Assembly: GCF_011799805.1 (NCBI RefSeq) | Contig: NZ_WXUB01000001.1 | Location: 1,302,001 to 1,366,000 of the forward strand | Length of the DNA stretch: 64,000 bases | Source of the DNA: Maribellus sediminis | GTDB taxonomy: Bacteria > Bacteroidota > Bacteroidia > Bacteroidales > Prolixibacteraceae | Direction: 5' to 3' | Part shown: positions 9,415 through 18,553 of the stretch, piece after piece | Numbering within the stretch: the stretch's first letter is position 1 | Layout: each line of letters opens with the position of its first letter | Made by a program: the position numbers and the translations under genes | The notes under the pieces: generated by a model | Databases searched by the model: none | What the model was told of the DNA's origin: nothing | The model's input: the letters and a program-made list of their open reading frames with translations, nothing else

Positions 9415-12400
9415 TTAAAACCCTACCTGAATACCGATGTTAACTACACGCTGAACCGGATATCCAAGGCCGTTTCCACCCATTTCAGGATCCCATAGTT
9501 TAAACTTGCTAAAAGTAAGCAGGTTAGTACCACTCAAATAGATTCGGCAATTATCCAGACCAATTCTTTGATAAACACTGGTTGGTATAGTATAGCCAAA
9601 TTCGGCTGATTTTAATCGCAGGAATGCTCCGTCTTGCATAAACCAGGTATTTCTGGCGGTGTTATTCGGTTCGGCCGTATCGGATAAACGTGGCCAGAGT
9701 GCATATACATCCTGGTTAGCTTCCGACCAGTGGCTGTCGGCGTATGCCTGTAACAAGGCATTGTTTTTTTCGAAACCGCTAAATGGATCACCACCCCATG
9801 AATGATTGATAAATGGTGCAGTGGCATTTGCATCGATCCAGAACGATGAACGGGCTGATCCCTGGAAGAATACGGAAGCATCGAATCCTTTCCAACCGGC
9901 AGATACACCAAAACCATAAATAATTTCAGGTGTGGTAGGATAACCAATCGGAACCTGGTCTAAAGAGGTGATCTTATCATCGCCGTTTATGTCGCGGTAC
10001 TTGATATCCCCACCACGAACTTCACTACCTCCGAATGTCTGCTCCGGTGAGTTTATTACTTCCCAATCGTCAACAAACAAGCGCTCGGCAATGTAGCCCC
10101 ACTGCTGATCGATCGCTTGTCCGACTCTCGATTTCCATGGTGTTGCGCTGTAATCGGGTTCTTCCACCTTCTCGAAAATACCCCGGGCATAGGTGAAGTT
10201 ACCACGTCCGGTTAACCATATACCATTGTCGAATATTTGGTTGTAGTCCAGTGACACATCAATACCCTTGCTAGATGCTTCGCCCACGTTAGCTTTTGTA
10301 CTGGCCTGCAATCCGAATGTTGAAAATGCCAAACGGTCCATGAGGATATTGGTCCTGTATTCACTAAAGATATCGGCCTGGATTTCTAATTTGTCCCACA
10401 AACCAAGTTCGATACCAATGTTGGTTTTTGTAGCTGTTTCCCAGGTTATCTGGTCGTTGGCATAGCGCGAAATCGAAACTCCGTTTACGGTATAATTTGA
10501 GTTGGTTCCCCAACTGTATTGCCGGTCGCCGGTATCATTAAGGTTTACATTCGACAGGTAGAAAAAGCGGTCATTACGAGAACCAATCTGATCGTTACCA
10601 ACCTTTCCATAAGTCGCTTTAATTTTCAGTTTCGAAATGGTGGGTTTCAGTCCCTGCATAAAAGCTTCGTTTGATACAAACCATGCGGCACCCGCCGAAG
10701 GGAAGAAACCAAAACGCTCTTGTTTCGAGAAACGTTCAGTACCGTTATACCCAAAGTTAAACTCGGCAAAATAACGGCTGTCGTATGAATAAGTAAAACG
10801 GCCTGATAGTCCGAGGTTACGGCTTGGAAGTGATGCCTGAAGGCTTCCTTCGTTACCCGAAAGTGATTGCCTCATTATACCAACTAAAAGCCCGCTTACT
10901 CCGTGTTTATCACTAAAAGTTTGATCGTATGACAATGCGGCTTCTGAATAGAAAGAAGATGACACTGTTTTATTTCCCTCCTGATAGTCGAGCGAAGTAC
11001 GCCCTTCATTGGCATTCAGTACGGTTAGTTCATATTCTTCAGTTCTTGGATCATAATCCGTTACGGTATAGTAAAATGGATTATACGAACGTACTACATC
11101 GAAATAGGCATTTCTGGTGGTGTTACCCAGGAAACGGGCTCGAAGTCCGTCGGTAACAAATGAAAGATCCTGCTTTATTTCGAATTGGGCCAGCATCAGC
11201 GATTGGCTGTATTCCTTATATCCTCTTACGAGTTCAGCATAAGGGTTGATGTAATTGGCATTTCCGTAGTTACCAAACAAAATGTGTTGTGTATTGGCGT
11301 GCGCTGCATCGGGTTCGTAAACCGCCGGGAAATAAGCCGGATTCGAACGCATGATAGCCCGGTACATTTCCTGACCACCCTGGATCGGTCCGCGGTAATC
11401 GTCGAATGTTCCGTGAACACGAACAACAGCTTCCGTAGTGTTGGTTACATTGATATTAATGTTTGAACGGATCAGGTAGCGTTTCAGGTCGATATTACTG
11501 TTAAACGAGTTGTCGCCACGTACATTAAGAATACCGTTGTCTTTCGAAACAGAACCTGCGATGTAGTAACGTGCCACTTTACCTCCACCCGACATGTTCA
11601 GGTTCAAACGCTGGTTCATGGCATAATCTTTTAACAATTCATCCTGCCAGTCGGTTTGTGGAAATACCATTGGGTTTTTACCTGCTATGGTATTATCGAT
11701 CTTGCTTTGCGAATAAGGAAGGAATCCAAGTGGATCGCGTGTTCTAACTGCTTCATTGTGCAGTTTCATGTAGGTAATCGGATCGGCAAAATCGATATTC
11801 TGAGTTGGCTGCGATAAGGAGTTCTCGAAGCGTATACTCACTTTAGCCGCTCCTTCACGTCCTTCTTTTGTAGTTACCAGGATAACACCGTTTGCTCCAC
11901 GAGCACCATAAAGTGCTGTTGCTGTAGCATCCTTCATAATCGAGAACGCTGCAATATCATCGGGATGCAGGCGTGAAAGGTCGGTAGCCGAAAGTTCGAT
12001 ACCGTCAATCAGAATAAGTGGGTCTTTTTTGTAACCAAAGGTAGTTACACCGCGAATGAAGAACTGGGCATTATCCTGTCCCGGTTCACCACTTCGCTGG
12101 TAAGAAATAACTCCCGACATTCTACCGGCCAGAGCAGTAGTAAGGTTACTTGCAGGTACACGCAGTTCATCGGGGCGTACCGTTTCGATCGATGCAAGTA
12201 CGCTTTCCTTTTTCTGTTTGGCGTAAGCTACAACCGTAACATCTTCCAGTTCCTCGGTTTTTTCCGATAAGGTTATTTTCAAAGTAGTTTGGTTACCTAC
12301 GTCAACTACTTGCGACTCCATTCCGATAAACGAGAAAACCAGTTTGTCATCAGATGTAGCGTCGATTGAAAAAGTTCCGTCAACGTCGGTAATAACACCA

Positions 12401-12882
12401 CGTGTGGTTCCGAGCACAGTAACTGTAGCTCCCGGCAGTGGCGATCCGCTTTTGTCGACAATGGTACCTGTAATCTTTTTTTGCTGAGGAAGGTCCGAAT
12501 TGGCCTTTGAGTCGATTTCTACTTCGGCTTTTGCGCGAATTATTACAGTTTGATCATCTATTTCATAATCAAATCCCTGTGGAACCAGGTATTTGTTTAA
12601 GATTTCTTCAACAGAAGTAGCGTTCTCGTCGATATTGATTTTATCCAGTTCATCGAATAAATCAGCACGATAAAGAAATGTAAACTCGCTTTGTTCTTCT
12701 ATTTTACTTAAAACTTCGGTTACTTTCGCATTTTGTAGTTGCAAGGTAAGTTTTGTAGCCTGTGAGTAAACACTCGCCTGCGACTGCATAACTCCCAAAA
12801 CTAATAGTAGCACAGTAACCTTCATAAATAAAATACATTTGAGCCAACTGAAACAGAAGGCCCCTTCTTTCATTTTTTTCAT
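9415..12882 (-). CDS. susC: SusC/RagA TonB-dependent transporter with N-terminal STN signalling domain
   Basis: This 1155-residue protein has a signal peptide (about 1-37, ending in QASVYS). An STN (secretin/TonB short N-terminal) domain follows at about 42-115, where NAKVTEVLSKIEEQSEFTF is typical. Next come a carboxypeptidase-regulatory-like domain (about 138-212, GTIVDKSGSPLPGATVTVLG), the TonB plug (about 220-345, with IRGVTTFGYKKDPLILIDGI and LYGARGANGVILVTTK) and a 22-strand barrel to the end. STN domains let transporters signal through FecR to an ECF sigma factor, and both partners are encoded immediately upstream. It is therefore a transporter plus sensor that induces its own locus. 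A small hairpin lies in the 74-bp gap after fecR. Confidence 0.95.
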   Translation of the reverse strand: MKKMKEGAFCFSWLKCILFMKVTVLLLVLGVMQSQASVYSQATKLTLQLQNAKVTEVLSKIEEQSEFTFLYRADLFDELDKINIDENATSVEEILNKYLVPQGFDYEIDDQTVIIRAKAEVEIDSKANSDLPQQKKITGTIVDKSGSPLPGATVTVLGTTRGVITDVDGTFSIDATSDDKLVFSFIGMESQVVDVGNQTTLKITLSEKTEELEDVTVVAYAKQKKESVLASIETVRPDELRVPASNLTTALAGRMSGVISYQRSGEPGQDNAQFFIRGVTTFGYKKDPLILIDGIELSATDLSRLHPDDIAAFSIMKDATATALYGARGANGVILVTTKEGREGAAKVSIRFENSLSQPTQNIDFADPITYMKLHNEAVRTRDPLGFLPYSQSKIDNTIAGKNPMVFPQTDWQDELLKDYAMNQRLNLNMSGGGKVARYYIAGSVSKDNGILNVRGDNSFNSNIDLKRYLIRSNININVTNTTEAVVRVHGTFDDYRGPIQGGQEMYRAIMRSNPAYFPAVYEPDAAHANTQHILFGNYGNANYINPYAELVRGYKEYSQSLMLAQFEIKQDLSFVTDGLRARFLGNTTRNAYFDVVRSYNPFYYTVTDYDPRTEEYELTVLNANEGRTSLDYQEGNKTVSSSFYSEAALSYDQTFSDKHGVSGLLVGIMRQSLSGNEGSLQASLPSRNLGLSGRFTYSYDSRYFAEFNFGYNGTERFSKQERFGFFPSAGAAWFVSNEAFMQGLKPTISKLKIKATYGKVGNDQIGSRNDRFFYLSNVNLNDTGDRQYSWGTNSNYTVNGVSISRYANDQITWETATKTNIGIELGLWDKLEIQADIFSEYRTNILMDRLAFSTFGLQASTKANVGEASSKGIDVSLDYNQIFDNGIWLTGRGNFTYARGIFEKVEEPDYSATPWKSRVGQAIDQQWGYIAERLFVDDWEVINSPEQTFGGSEVRGGDIKYRDINGDDKITSLDQVPIGYPTTPEIIYGFGVSAGWKGFDASVFFQGSARSSFWIDANATAPFINHSWGGDPFSGFEKNNALLQAYADSHWSEANQDVYALWPRLSDTAEPNNTARNTWFMQDGAFLRLKSAEFGYTIPTSVYQRIGLDNCRIYLSGTNLLTFSKFKLWDPEMGGNGLGYPVQRVVNIGIQVGF

Positions 12883-12914
12883 AAGCTGGTAAATAATGGT
12901 TTTAAAAAATTATA

Positions 12915-12930
12915 GTGCGTGTAAACGCAC
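12915..12930 (-). terminator. Short hairpin between fecR and susC
   Basis: A 6-bp perfect inverted repeat with a four-base loop is followed on the minus strand by TATAATTTTTT. It could be a weak terminator or attenuator that separates the regulatory pair from the structural operon. The stem is short, so this is tentative. Confidence 0.35.
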
Positions 12931-12956
12931 AGGGAATTACTTCCCAAATCAACTTG

Positions 12957-14114
12957 TTAGTTTAAAAAAATGGTATTCTCATAGGCACTAAAAGTTATTT
13001 CATTTGTTTTACTAAGTTTTACTAATATCGTTTGTATATTCTCGTATCGTTTTAAATTGCCACTGAATTTTATTTCTCGGGTTTCGTCGTTATTGAATTG
13101 AAATTCAACATCGTACCATCTCGCCAGTATTTTTGTCATTTCTTCAAGACTCATGTTTCTGAAATAGAAGCGACCCTCACTCCACGACGTAAATTCGCTG
13201 ACATTTACCTTTTTTGTTTCAAATACTTCGTTGTCTTTTCTGAATACGGATTGATGACCGGGAATTAGTTCGTGTTCAGCTCCTCCGACAACACTGTTGG
13301 TTACGTGTCCTTCAATTAAAGTAGTGCAGGTTTCGTTTTCTTCGGGGTACGATTTAATATTAAAGGTGGTGCCATAAACTTTGGTAAGGTGTTTTCCGGT
13401 GCTAATAATAAAAGGTTTCGCAGCATCCGACTTCACCTTAAAGAAGGCTTCCCCGATCAATTCCACATTCCTCGAGTTGCCTGTGAATTCAACCGGGTAC
13501 CTCAGTATCGATTCCGAATTGATTTTTACCGTAGTTCCATCTGTCAGCACAAGATCGTATTCTCCGCCTCTGGGAACAATTAATGTATTGTATCGTATTT
13601 CTTTAGGTTTCTTTGTGATCTTCTGATCCTTTTCTTTCGTTTGGTAGTTCAGTACCTTGTTGCTGTTATTTATAAGTACCTCATCGTTACTGATTACCGT
13701 GTCGGTTTGGGCTTCCAGTTCAACTTGCGAGCCATTTTCGAATACAAGAGTTGCCTTTGATATTCCCGGATCGAAACTGATATCTGAAATCGGAACGGGT
13801 TGTATTTGCCGGCTTTGATTAAGTACAAAAAACAACGCCAGTCCTGCAATCACCAGAAAACCGGCTGCAACCGAAATTTGCCATCGTATATTTCGCTTCT
13901 TATTTATGGAACGGCTAATGTTTCTCCAGGCAGTTTCCATATCCGGATTGTATTGAACCAAATTGTTTTCCGAATATTTCTTCTTTACATTTTCAAAATA
14001 CGCGCGATGCTTCGAAGATGATTTTAGCCATACATCCAGCTCCTGCTGATCTTGCTCAGACAGATCAGAATGAAAATATTTCCAAAGTATGTGATAATCG
14101 ATTTTGCTGTTCAC
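12957..14114 (-). CDS. FecR family anti-sigma factor
   Basis: I start this protein at a GTG (14114), giving 385 residues that begin (M)NSKIDYHILWKYF, which matches where FecR proteins normally begin. A TTG at 14156 would add 14 residues that look unlike the family. The N-terminal cytoplasmic anti-sigma domain (about 1-75) is followed by one membrane segment (about 78-98, ISVAAGFLVIAGLALFFVL). The periplasmic FecR domain (about 180-290, with TLIVPRGGEYDLVLTDGTTV and GEAFFKVKSDAAKPFIISTG) comes next, then a C-terminal STN-interacting DUF4974-like domain (about 315-385, RFYFRNMSLEEMTKILARWY). It holds the adjacent ECF sigma factor and releases it when the STN-bearing SusC reports substrate. The gene lies 67 bp downstream of the sigma gene. 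Confidence 0.9.
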   Translation of the reverse strand: MNSKIDYHILWKYFHSDLSEQDQQELDVWLKSSSKHRAYFENVKKKYSENNLVQYNPDMETAWRNISRSINKKRNIRWQISVAAGFLVIAGLALFFVLNQSRQIQPVPISDISFDPGISKATLVFENGSQVELEAQTDTVISNDEVLINNSNKVLNYQTKEKDQKITKKPKEIRYNTLIVPRGGEYDLVLTDGTTVKINSESILRYPVEFTGNSRNVELIGEAFFKVKSDAAKPFIISTGKHLTKVYGTTFNIKSYPEENETCTTLIEGHVTNSVVGGAEHELIPGHQSVFRKDNEVFETKKVNVSEFTSWSEGRFYFRNMSLEEMTKILARWYDVEFQFNNDETREIKFSGNLKRYENIQTILVKLSKTNEITFSAYENTIFLN

Positions 14115-14181
14115 TTCACAAGTTGTTCGTAACAGTAAGGCACATCTAAACGACAAAAGGTTTACTTACACTTGAAAAAAA

Positions 14182-14718
14182 TTAACCCGTTAACAATTTT
14201 AGTTGCTTGCGTAAGATGATGCGGCCCTTAAAAAGGTGTGATTTTACTGTATTTTCGCTAACCGAAAGGTTTTGCGCTATTTCTTTTATACTTAGTTCTT
14301 CCTTAAAGCGCAAAAAGAATATCTGGTACATTTTTTCAGGCAACTTCATTAAAGCTTGCTGAACTTCTTCCAGTAATTCTGTGTCATGATGCTCTTCTTC
14401 CTTTAATTGGAGTAAAGCCGCTTCGAGATATAAGATTTGGTGTTTGTCGTAAATCTGTATGGCTCGTAACTGATTGAGACAGGAGTTTTTTACCGCTTTG
14501 AATAAATAGGATTTTAAAGATTGTGTTAACTCGATTTTTGATGCATTTTCCCAGAGATAGATAAAGACACCCTGAACCACGTCTTCGGCTAAGGGAATAT
14601 CGTTTAAAAAACGATCAGCATACTGCACCAATATACGATAATGTATATTGAATAATTCCCGATATGCCCGTTCATCTCCTGCCCTGATTTTAGACAAAAT
14701 AGTTTTATCCTTCAACAC
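14182..14718 (-). CDS. ECF RNA polymerase sigma-70 factor
   Basis: This is a 178-residue sigma factor of the Bacteroidota FecI-like type. Region 2 is visible at about 20-90 (AEDVVQGVFIYLWENASKIE, then SLKSYLFKAVKNSCLNQLR). Region 4, a helix-turn-helix, lies at about 120-175 (LPEKMYQIFFLRFKEELSIK, then EIAQNLSVSENTVKSHLFKG). It is expected to direct RNA polymerase to the susC promoter of the adjacent locus under control of the downstream FecR protein. The gene begins at an ATG 130-140 bp downstream of a good housekeeping-type promoter on the same strand. Confidence 0.95.
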   Translation of the reverse strand: MLKDKTILSKIRAGDERAYRELFNIHYRILVQYADRFLNDIPLAEDVVQGVFIYLWENASKIELTQSLKSYLFKAVKNSCLNQLRAIQIYDKHQILYLEAALLQLKEEEHHDTELLEEVQQALMKLPEKMYQIFFLRFKEELSIKEIAQNLSVSENTVKSHLFKGRIILRKQLKLLTG

Positions 14719-14856
14719 AATGGCTAAGTTTGTTCAGTTAGTAAAAAAAAATGGTAATTACTTACCCTTTCCCGTTAGTTTTACCGAAGTGAATAACAAG
14801 CTGAATGTAAAATGATTTGTCCCAATTGTTACATTCTTATTCCTACTTCAGGTTTT

Positions 14857-14887
14857 CAAATGTATGTAATAAGATTAGTGTTTCAAA
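14857..14887 (-). promoter_or_regulatory. Housekeeping promoter for the sigma/FecR genes
   Basis: On the minus strand a TTTG (14884-14887) is separated by exactly 19 bases from TACATTTG (14857-14864), which fits the Bacteroidota consensus TTTG-N19-TAnnTTTG. Transcription would start near 14850, leaving a leader of about 130 bases before the sigma gene. The rest of the 305-bp gap (14719-15023) is AT-rich and shows no gene. Confidence 0.55.
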
Positions 14888-15023
14888 ACATGAATTAAGA
14901 AAAATTAACGTTTTTGATTTTGTGTTATTTACAGTAACCCCTGGTTTGTTATGGCTAAGATTCATACATATAGTGAATTACAGTTATTAAGAGGTTGTTG
15001 AAAAATTTAAAAACTTTTATACA

Positions 15024-16415
15024 TCATTTTAATTTATTTAAAACAACAACTTGTTCCTGGTCTCCCGGCGCTCTCAAATTCAATATTTTACCACCCGATA
15101 TCGTATCGGTTTGTACGCATTCTCCTTTTCTGATGTCCATCCAGTACACTTCAAATTCTGAGTCTGCATTTTGCATATCCAGTCCAACTTCACCGCCGTT
15201 GGTAAAAAATACCACATAAGCTTCTCCCGTGGCCGAAGCCAGGTAGGCTTCGTTGTCTTCCCTGTCCGACAGCAAATCATTTCCAGGTTGAAGGTTCCAG
15301 AATTTTACGCTTTTTTCTATTTCGCGGACCGTTTTAATCGAATTCAGAGAAATATCAGATAATCCAAGGCCTGATGTCGGGCGATGGAAACGTGCAGCGG
15401 CGGCTCCACCCAAAATGTGCCTCCACCAACGCTCCAGGCCGTCATCAGTATTGCCAAAAGTGCCACCATCGGCGCCGTAGGTTTTTACTGTGTTTAATGG
15501 CCTTGGTTGCCCGGAAATATAATTTCGTACCCATTGAAAGTTGTCCCAGTGTACCTGTCCTTTTTTCTGATTGTTTTGCGATACATCGCAAAATGCATAT
15601 CGCTCAGGATGATCGAAAGTGCGTTTATGATGGTCCGATTTTAAATCCCAGTCGTCCCACATTTCTGTAACACAGATTTTCTTGCCGGCCATAGCCGCCC
15701 TTTTCAAAATATACTCCGCCCAAAATGTAGCCCATTCTTCCTGGGCCGAAGTTTCATTATCCATGCAGTACAATACGTTGTCGTACTTTAGTGAATACGA
15801 AAGCATTTTATCTACAAATCTTTTTTGGTATGCCAGCAGAAGCTCGTTGTTTTGCTGCTGCGGCGTGGTGTAAAAAAAAGGTTGTCTGTTAGTACCCGGA
15901 TGGTCGGGATATTTTTCGCCCAGTTTTGATTCTTCATTGTTATAATTGATATTGTTTTTGGGATTATAAGGATTCTTGATCCAGTTATCACGTGAATAAT
16001 CAAAACGATCCCACACTTCAATTTGCACAATAATATCTCGTTTCCTGGTTGCTTTCAGAAACTGTTCAAAACGATCCCAGTAAGTTTTATTCCACCTGTT
16101 AAGATCGTGTTTTCCGTTGTTGAGTTGCTGATAAGGATAAACTTCAAAGCTTTTATCGTACCTGTCACTCATGGTGTTACGCACGTAGTTGGCACCAACC
16201 ATTACCATCGAATCCAGTTGCGGAATCAGTATTTCTTTTGGCCACTGAAAAAGGTTGTCATCATCACTGGCTCCAAGCAATAAAATGGGTTCGTTTTTGT
16301 ACTGCCAATACCAATGATTTTCGGTCCAGGGCTGAATTCGTTTACTCTCCTTATTTGTTCCGCTTTGTAACTGAACGAAAAGAAACAGGCTGAAAATGTA
16401 AATCTGTAAGTTCAT
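15024..16415 (-). CDS. Secreted TIM-barrel glycoside hydrolase-like protein
   Basis: This 463-residue protein has a signal peptide (about 1-19). The opening RIQPWTENHWYWQYKNEPIL resembles the start of DUF4038/apiosidase-like and cellulase-like barrels, where the first strand reads out a substrate-binding loop (LLLGASDDDN). The middle has MDNETSAQEEWATFWAEYI with Asn220-Glu221, which looks like a clan GH-A acid/base position, and VTEMWDDWDLKSD (Glu251) a strand later. A small beta domain closes the C-terminus (about 385-463). The nucleophile cannot be placed with confidence, so the enzyme class is inferred. It stands alone on the minus strand, divergent from the aldo/keto reductase operon and separated from the sigma gene by 305 bp. 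It could be a member of the neighbouring glycan locus. Confidence 0.65.
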   Translation of the reverse strand: MNLQIYIFSLFLFVQLQSGTNKESKRIQPWTENHWYWQYKNEPILLLGASDDDNLFQWPKEILIPQLDSMVMVGANYVRNTMSDRYDKSFEVYPYQQLNNGKHDLNRWNKTYWDRFEQFLKATRKRDIIVQIEVWDRFDYSRDNWIKNPYNPKNNINYNNEESKLGEKYPDHPGTNRQPFFYTTPQQQNNELLLAYQKRFVDKMLSYSLKYDNVLYCMDNETSAQEEWATFWAEYILKRAAMAGKKICVTEMWDDWDLKSDHHKRTFDHPERYAFCDVSQNNQKKGQVHWDNFQWVRNYISGQPRPLNTVKTYGADGGTFGNTDDGLERWWRHILGGAAAARFHRPTSGLGLSDISLNSIKTVREIEKSVKFWNLQPGNDLLSDREDNEAYLASATGEAYVVFFTNGGEVGLDMQNADSEFEVYWMDIRKGECVQTDTISGGKILNLRAPGDQEQVVVLNKLK

Positions 16416-16662
16416 GGTTTAGTTGCTTTAATTTCAATTGTTGCCGGGTAATTCAAAGTACCAAGATACAGATTAATGGTTTGAACATTAATTGTTTGGC
16501 AAGTATTTCATGTTGGCAAATTAATTTTATACCTGCTTTTGGCCGATTGTTACTGAACAGTGTTGCTAATAACTCAATCTTTAAATAATTTAGTCAGCTG
16601 AAAATACTGACTGATATTCGCAGTTTTTTTAGTTGCCGGGCAGGCAGAACAAAATCTTTACT

Positions 16663-17703
16663 ATGCAAACCAAAACTTTAGGATCAACCGATATGTCGTG
16701 TCCACCCATAATATACGGAACCAGCTTTCTGGGAAACCTCTACCGCGAACTGTCGTGGGAAGAAAAACTTTCGCTGATGCGCGAATGGTTTAATGTTTCC
16801 GAAGGAAAAGTGATGATTGACAGCGCCGGTAAATATGGCGCCGGACTGGCACTGGAAGTTATTGGCAGAGGCCTCGCAGAGTTGGGTGTTCAACCTGAAG
16901 CAATCACAATCAGTAATAAACTGGGCTGGTACCGGGTGCCGCTGGAAACAGAAGAACCAACTTTTGAGCCCGGAGCCTGGGCAAACCTGAAATACGATGC
17001 TGTTCAGAAGATCAGTTACGAAGGTATCCTGCAGTGTTGGGAACAAGGTTGCGAGTTACTGGGCGAGGCTTACAAACCTGAAGTGGTTTCTGTTCACGAT
17101 CCGGATGAATACCTTGCTGCCGCTACTGATGAAGCTGACCGCGAAAAACGTTTGCAGGATATATTGGGAGCGTATAAAGCTTTGTTCGAGCTAAAAGAAA
17201 AAGGCGAAGTAAAAGCGGTTGGAATCGGCTCGAAAGACTGGCTGGTCATTAAAGAATTGTATGAAAAGGTGAAGTTCGACTGGGTGATGTTTGCCAATAA
17301 ATTCACCATTTACCACCACCCAAAAGCGATTGTTGATTTTGTGAAGCAACTTGGTGATGACGGAGTGGGAGTGATTAATTCCGCCATTTTTAATGCAGGA
17401 TTTTTAACAGGTGGCGAATATTTCGATTACCGCGTAGTCAGCCCCGAAAATCCTGACGACAGGCACCTGTTTGAATGGCGTGAAAAGTTCTTTGCAAGTT
17501 GTGAGAAATTTGACATTGCACCCGGCGATGCTTGTTTGAAGTTTGCGCTTTCGGCACCTCAGATTCAGGCAGTGGCATTAAATCCGAGCAAACCGAAACG
17601 AATGGCAAACAACAAAGCTCTGTTGGAGAAAGAATTCCCCATAGAATTTTGGTCTGAATTGAAGGCTGAAGGTATAATTGAACAAGATTACCCGTATTTA
17701 TAA
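16663..17703 (+). CDS. Aldo/keto reductase, L-fucose (aldose 1-) dehydrogenase-like
   Basis: I take the ATG at 16663 (346 residues, [20 protein letters not shown]); an upstream TTG would add ten unlikely residues. The aldo/keto reductase tetrad can be read off: Asp and Tyr in [18 protein letters not shown] (about 51-68), Lys in [10 protein letters not shown] (about 86) and His in [11 protein letters not shown] (about 145). The overall pattern resembles D-threo-aldose/L-fucose 1-dehydrogenases, which oxidise the sugar to its lactone with NAD(P). The next gene, a lactonase-like amidohydrolase, starts 10 bp after its stop, which supports this role. The cofactor and exact sugar are not visible. 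It is the first gene of a three-gene operon reading divergently from the glycosidase-like gene. Confidence 0.8.
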   Translation: MQTKTLGSTDMSCPPIIYGTSFLGNLYRELSWEEKLSLMREWFNVSEGKVMIDSAGKYGAGLALEVIGRGLAELGVQPEAITISNKLGWYRVPLETEEPTFEPGAWANLKYDAVQKISYEGILQCWEQGCELLGEAYKPEVVSVHDPDEYLAAATDEADREKRLQDILGAYKALFELKEKGEVKAVGIGSKDWLVIKELYEKVKFDWVMFANKFTIYHHPKAIVDFVKQLGDDGVGVINSAIFNAGFLTGGEYFDYRVVSPENPDDRHLFEWREKFFASCEKFDIAPGDACLKFALSAPQIQAVALNPSKPKRMANNKALLEKEFPIEFWSELKAEGIIEQDYPYL

Positions 17704-17713
17704 ACTACCGACT

Positions 17714-18541
17714 ATGATTATTGATACGCACCACCATTACTGGAATTACGACCCGGTTGAATACGACTGGATCGATGATGATATGGCCCAAATCCGCCGC
17801 AGCTTTTTACCTGCCGACCTAAAAGAAACATTGAAAGGAACCGGAGTTGAAGGCGTTGTAACGGTTCAGGCCCGGCAAAGCCTGGAAGAGACCAACTGGT
17901 TGTTGGAACTGGCTGCCGAAAATGAGTTTATGCGTGGCATAGTTGGCTGGCTTCCGTTGGCTGCTGAAAATATTGGAGAGCTACTGGATAAATACAGCCA
18001 AGACAAAAATCTGAAGTCGCTTCGTCATGTGGTTCAGGGTGAACCGGATCCGAACTTTATTCTTGGAAAGGAATTTAACCGTGGAATTTCGCTGCTTAAA
18101 AACTACGATTTGGCCTATGATATTCTGATTTTTGAGCACCAATTGGTCAATACCATCACATTTGTCGACCAGCATCCTGATCAGCAGTTTGTGCTCGATC
18201 ACATTGCCAAACCACGCATAAAAGCGAATGAGCTGGAACCGTGGGCAAAATATTTATGGGAACTGGCCGAACGTGAAAATGTAAGCTGCAAAATAAGTGG
18301 AATGGTTACCGAAGCTGATTTTAATAACTGGACTGAGGAACAGTTGAAACCTTATTTCGATGTAGTGATTAAAGCATTCGGCCCCGAACGTTTGCTGTTT
18401 GGATCAGACTGGCCGGTGTGCCTTGTTGCCACCGAATATTCTGACTGGCTGAACCTGGTAAAAAAGCAGCTGGCACAATTTTCAGAAGAAGAACAAAAAA
18501 TGATATTTCATAAAAATGCCGAAAAGGTGTATCAACTTTAA
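17714..18541 (+). CDS. Amidohydrolase, L-fucono-/L-rhamnono-lactonase-like
   Basis: The chosen start is the ATG at 17714 (275 residues, [20 protein letters not shown]); the longer frame overlaps the upstream gene. The HxH metal motif opens the first strand (Asp-Thr-His-His-His). The later conserved parts of the amidohydrolase_2 family are present: [13 protein letters not shown] (about 108-120), [19 protein letters not shown] (about 170-190) and [11 protein letters not shown] (about 232-242, Asp at the metal site). Members hydrolyse sugar lactones such as L-fucono-1,5-lactone or L-rhamnono-lactone. It sits between an aldose dehydrogenase and a zinc alcohol dehydrogenase, so it would open the lactone made by the first enzyme. 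The substrate is inferred from the context. Confidence 0.8.
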   Translation: MIIDTHHHYWNYDPVEYDWIDDDMAQIRRSFLPADLKETLKGTGVEGVVTVQARQSLEETNWLLELAAENEFMRGIVGWLPLAAENIGELLDKYSQDKNLKSLRHVVQGEPDPNFILGKEFNRGISLLKNYDLAYDILIFEHQLVNTITFVDQHPDQQFVLDHIAKPRIKANELEPWAKYLWELAERENVSCKISGMVTEADFNNWTEEQLKPYFDVVIKAFGPERLLFGSDWPVCLVATEYSDWLNLVKKQLAQFSEEEQKMIFHKNAEKVYQL

Positions 18542-18553
18542 AATTAGAAATAG

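Noticed and set aside
14114-14156. TTG start that would lengthen FecR by 14 residues
   Set aside because: The added residues do not resemble FecR N-termini, while the GTG at 14114 gives the expected start.
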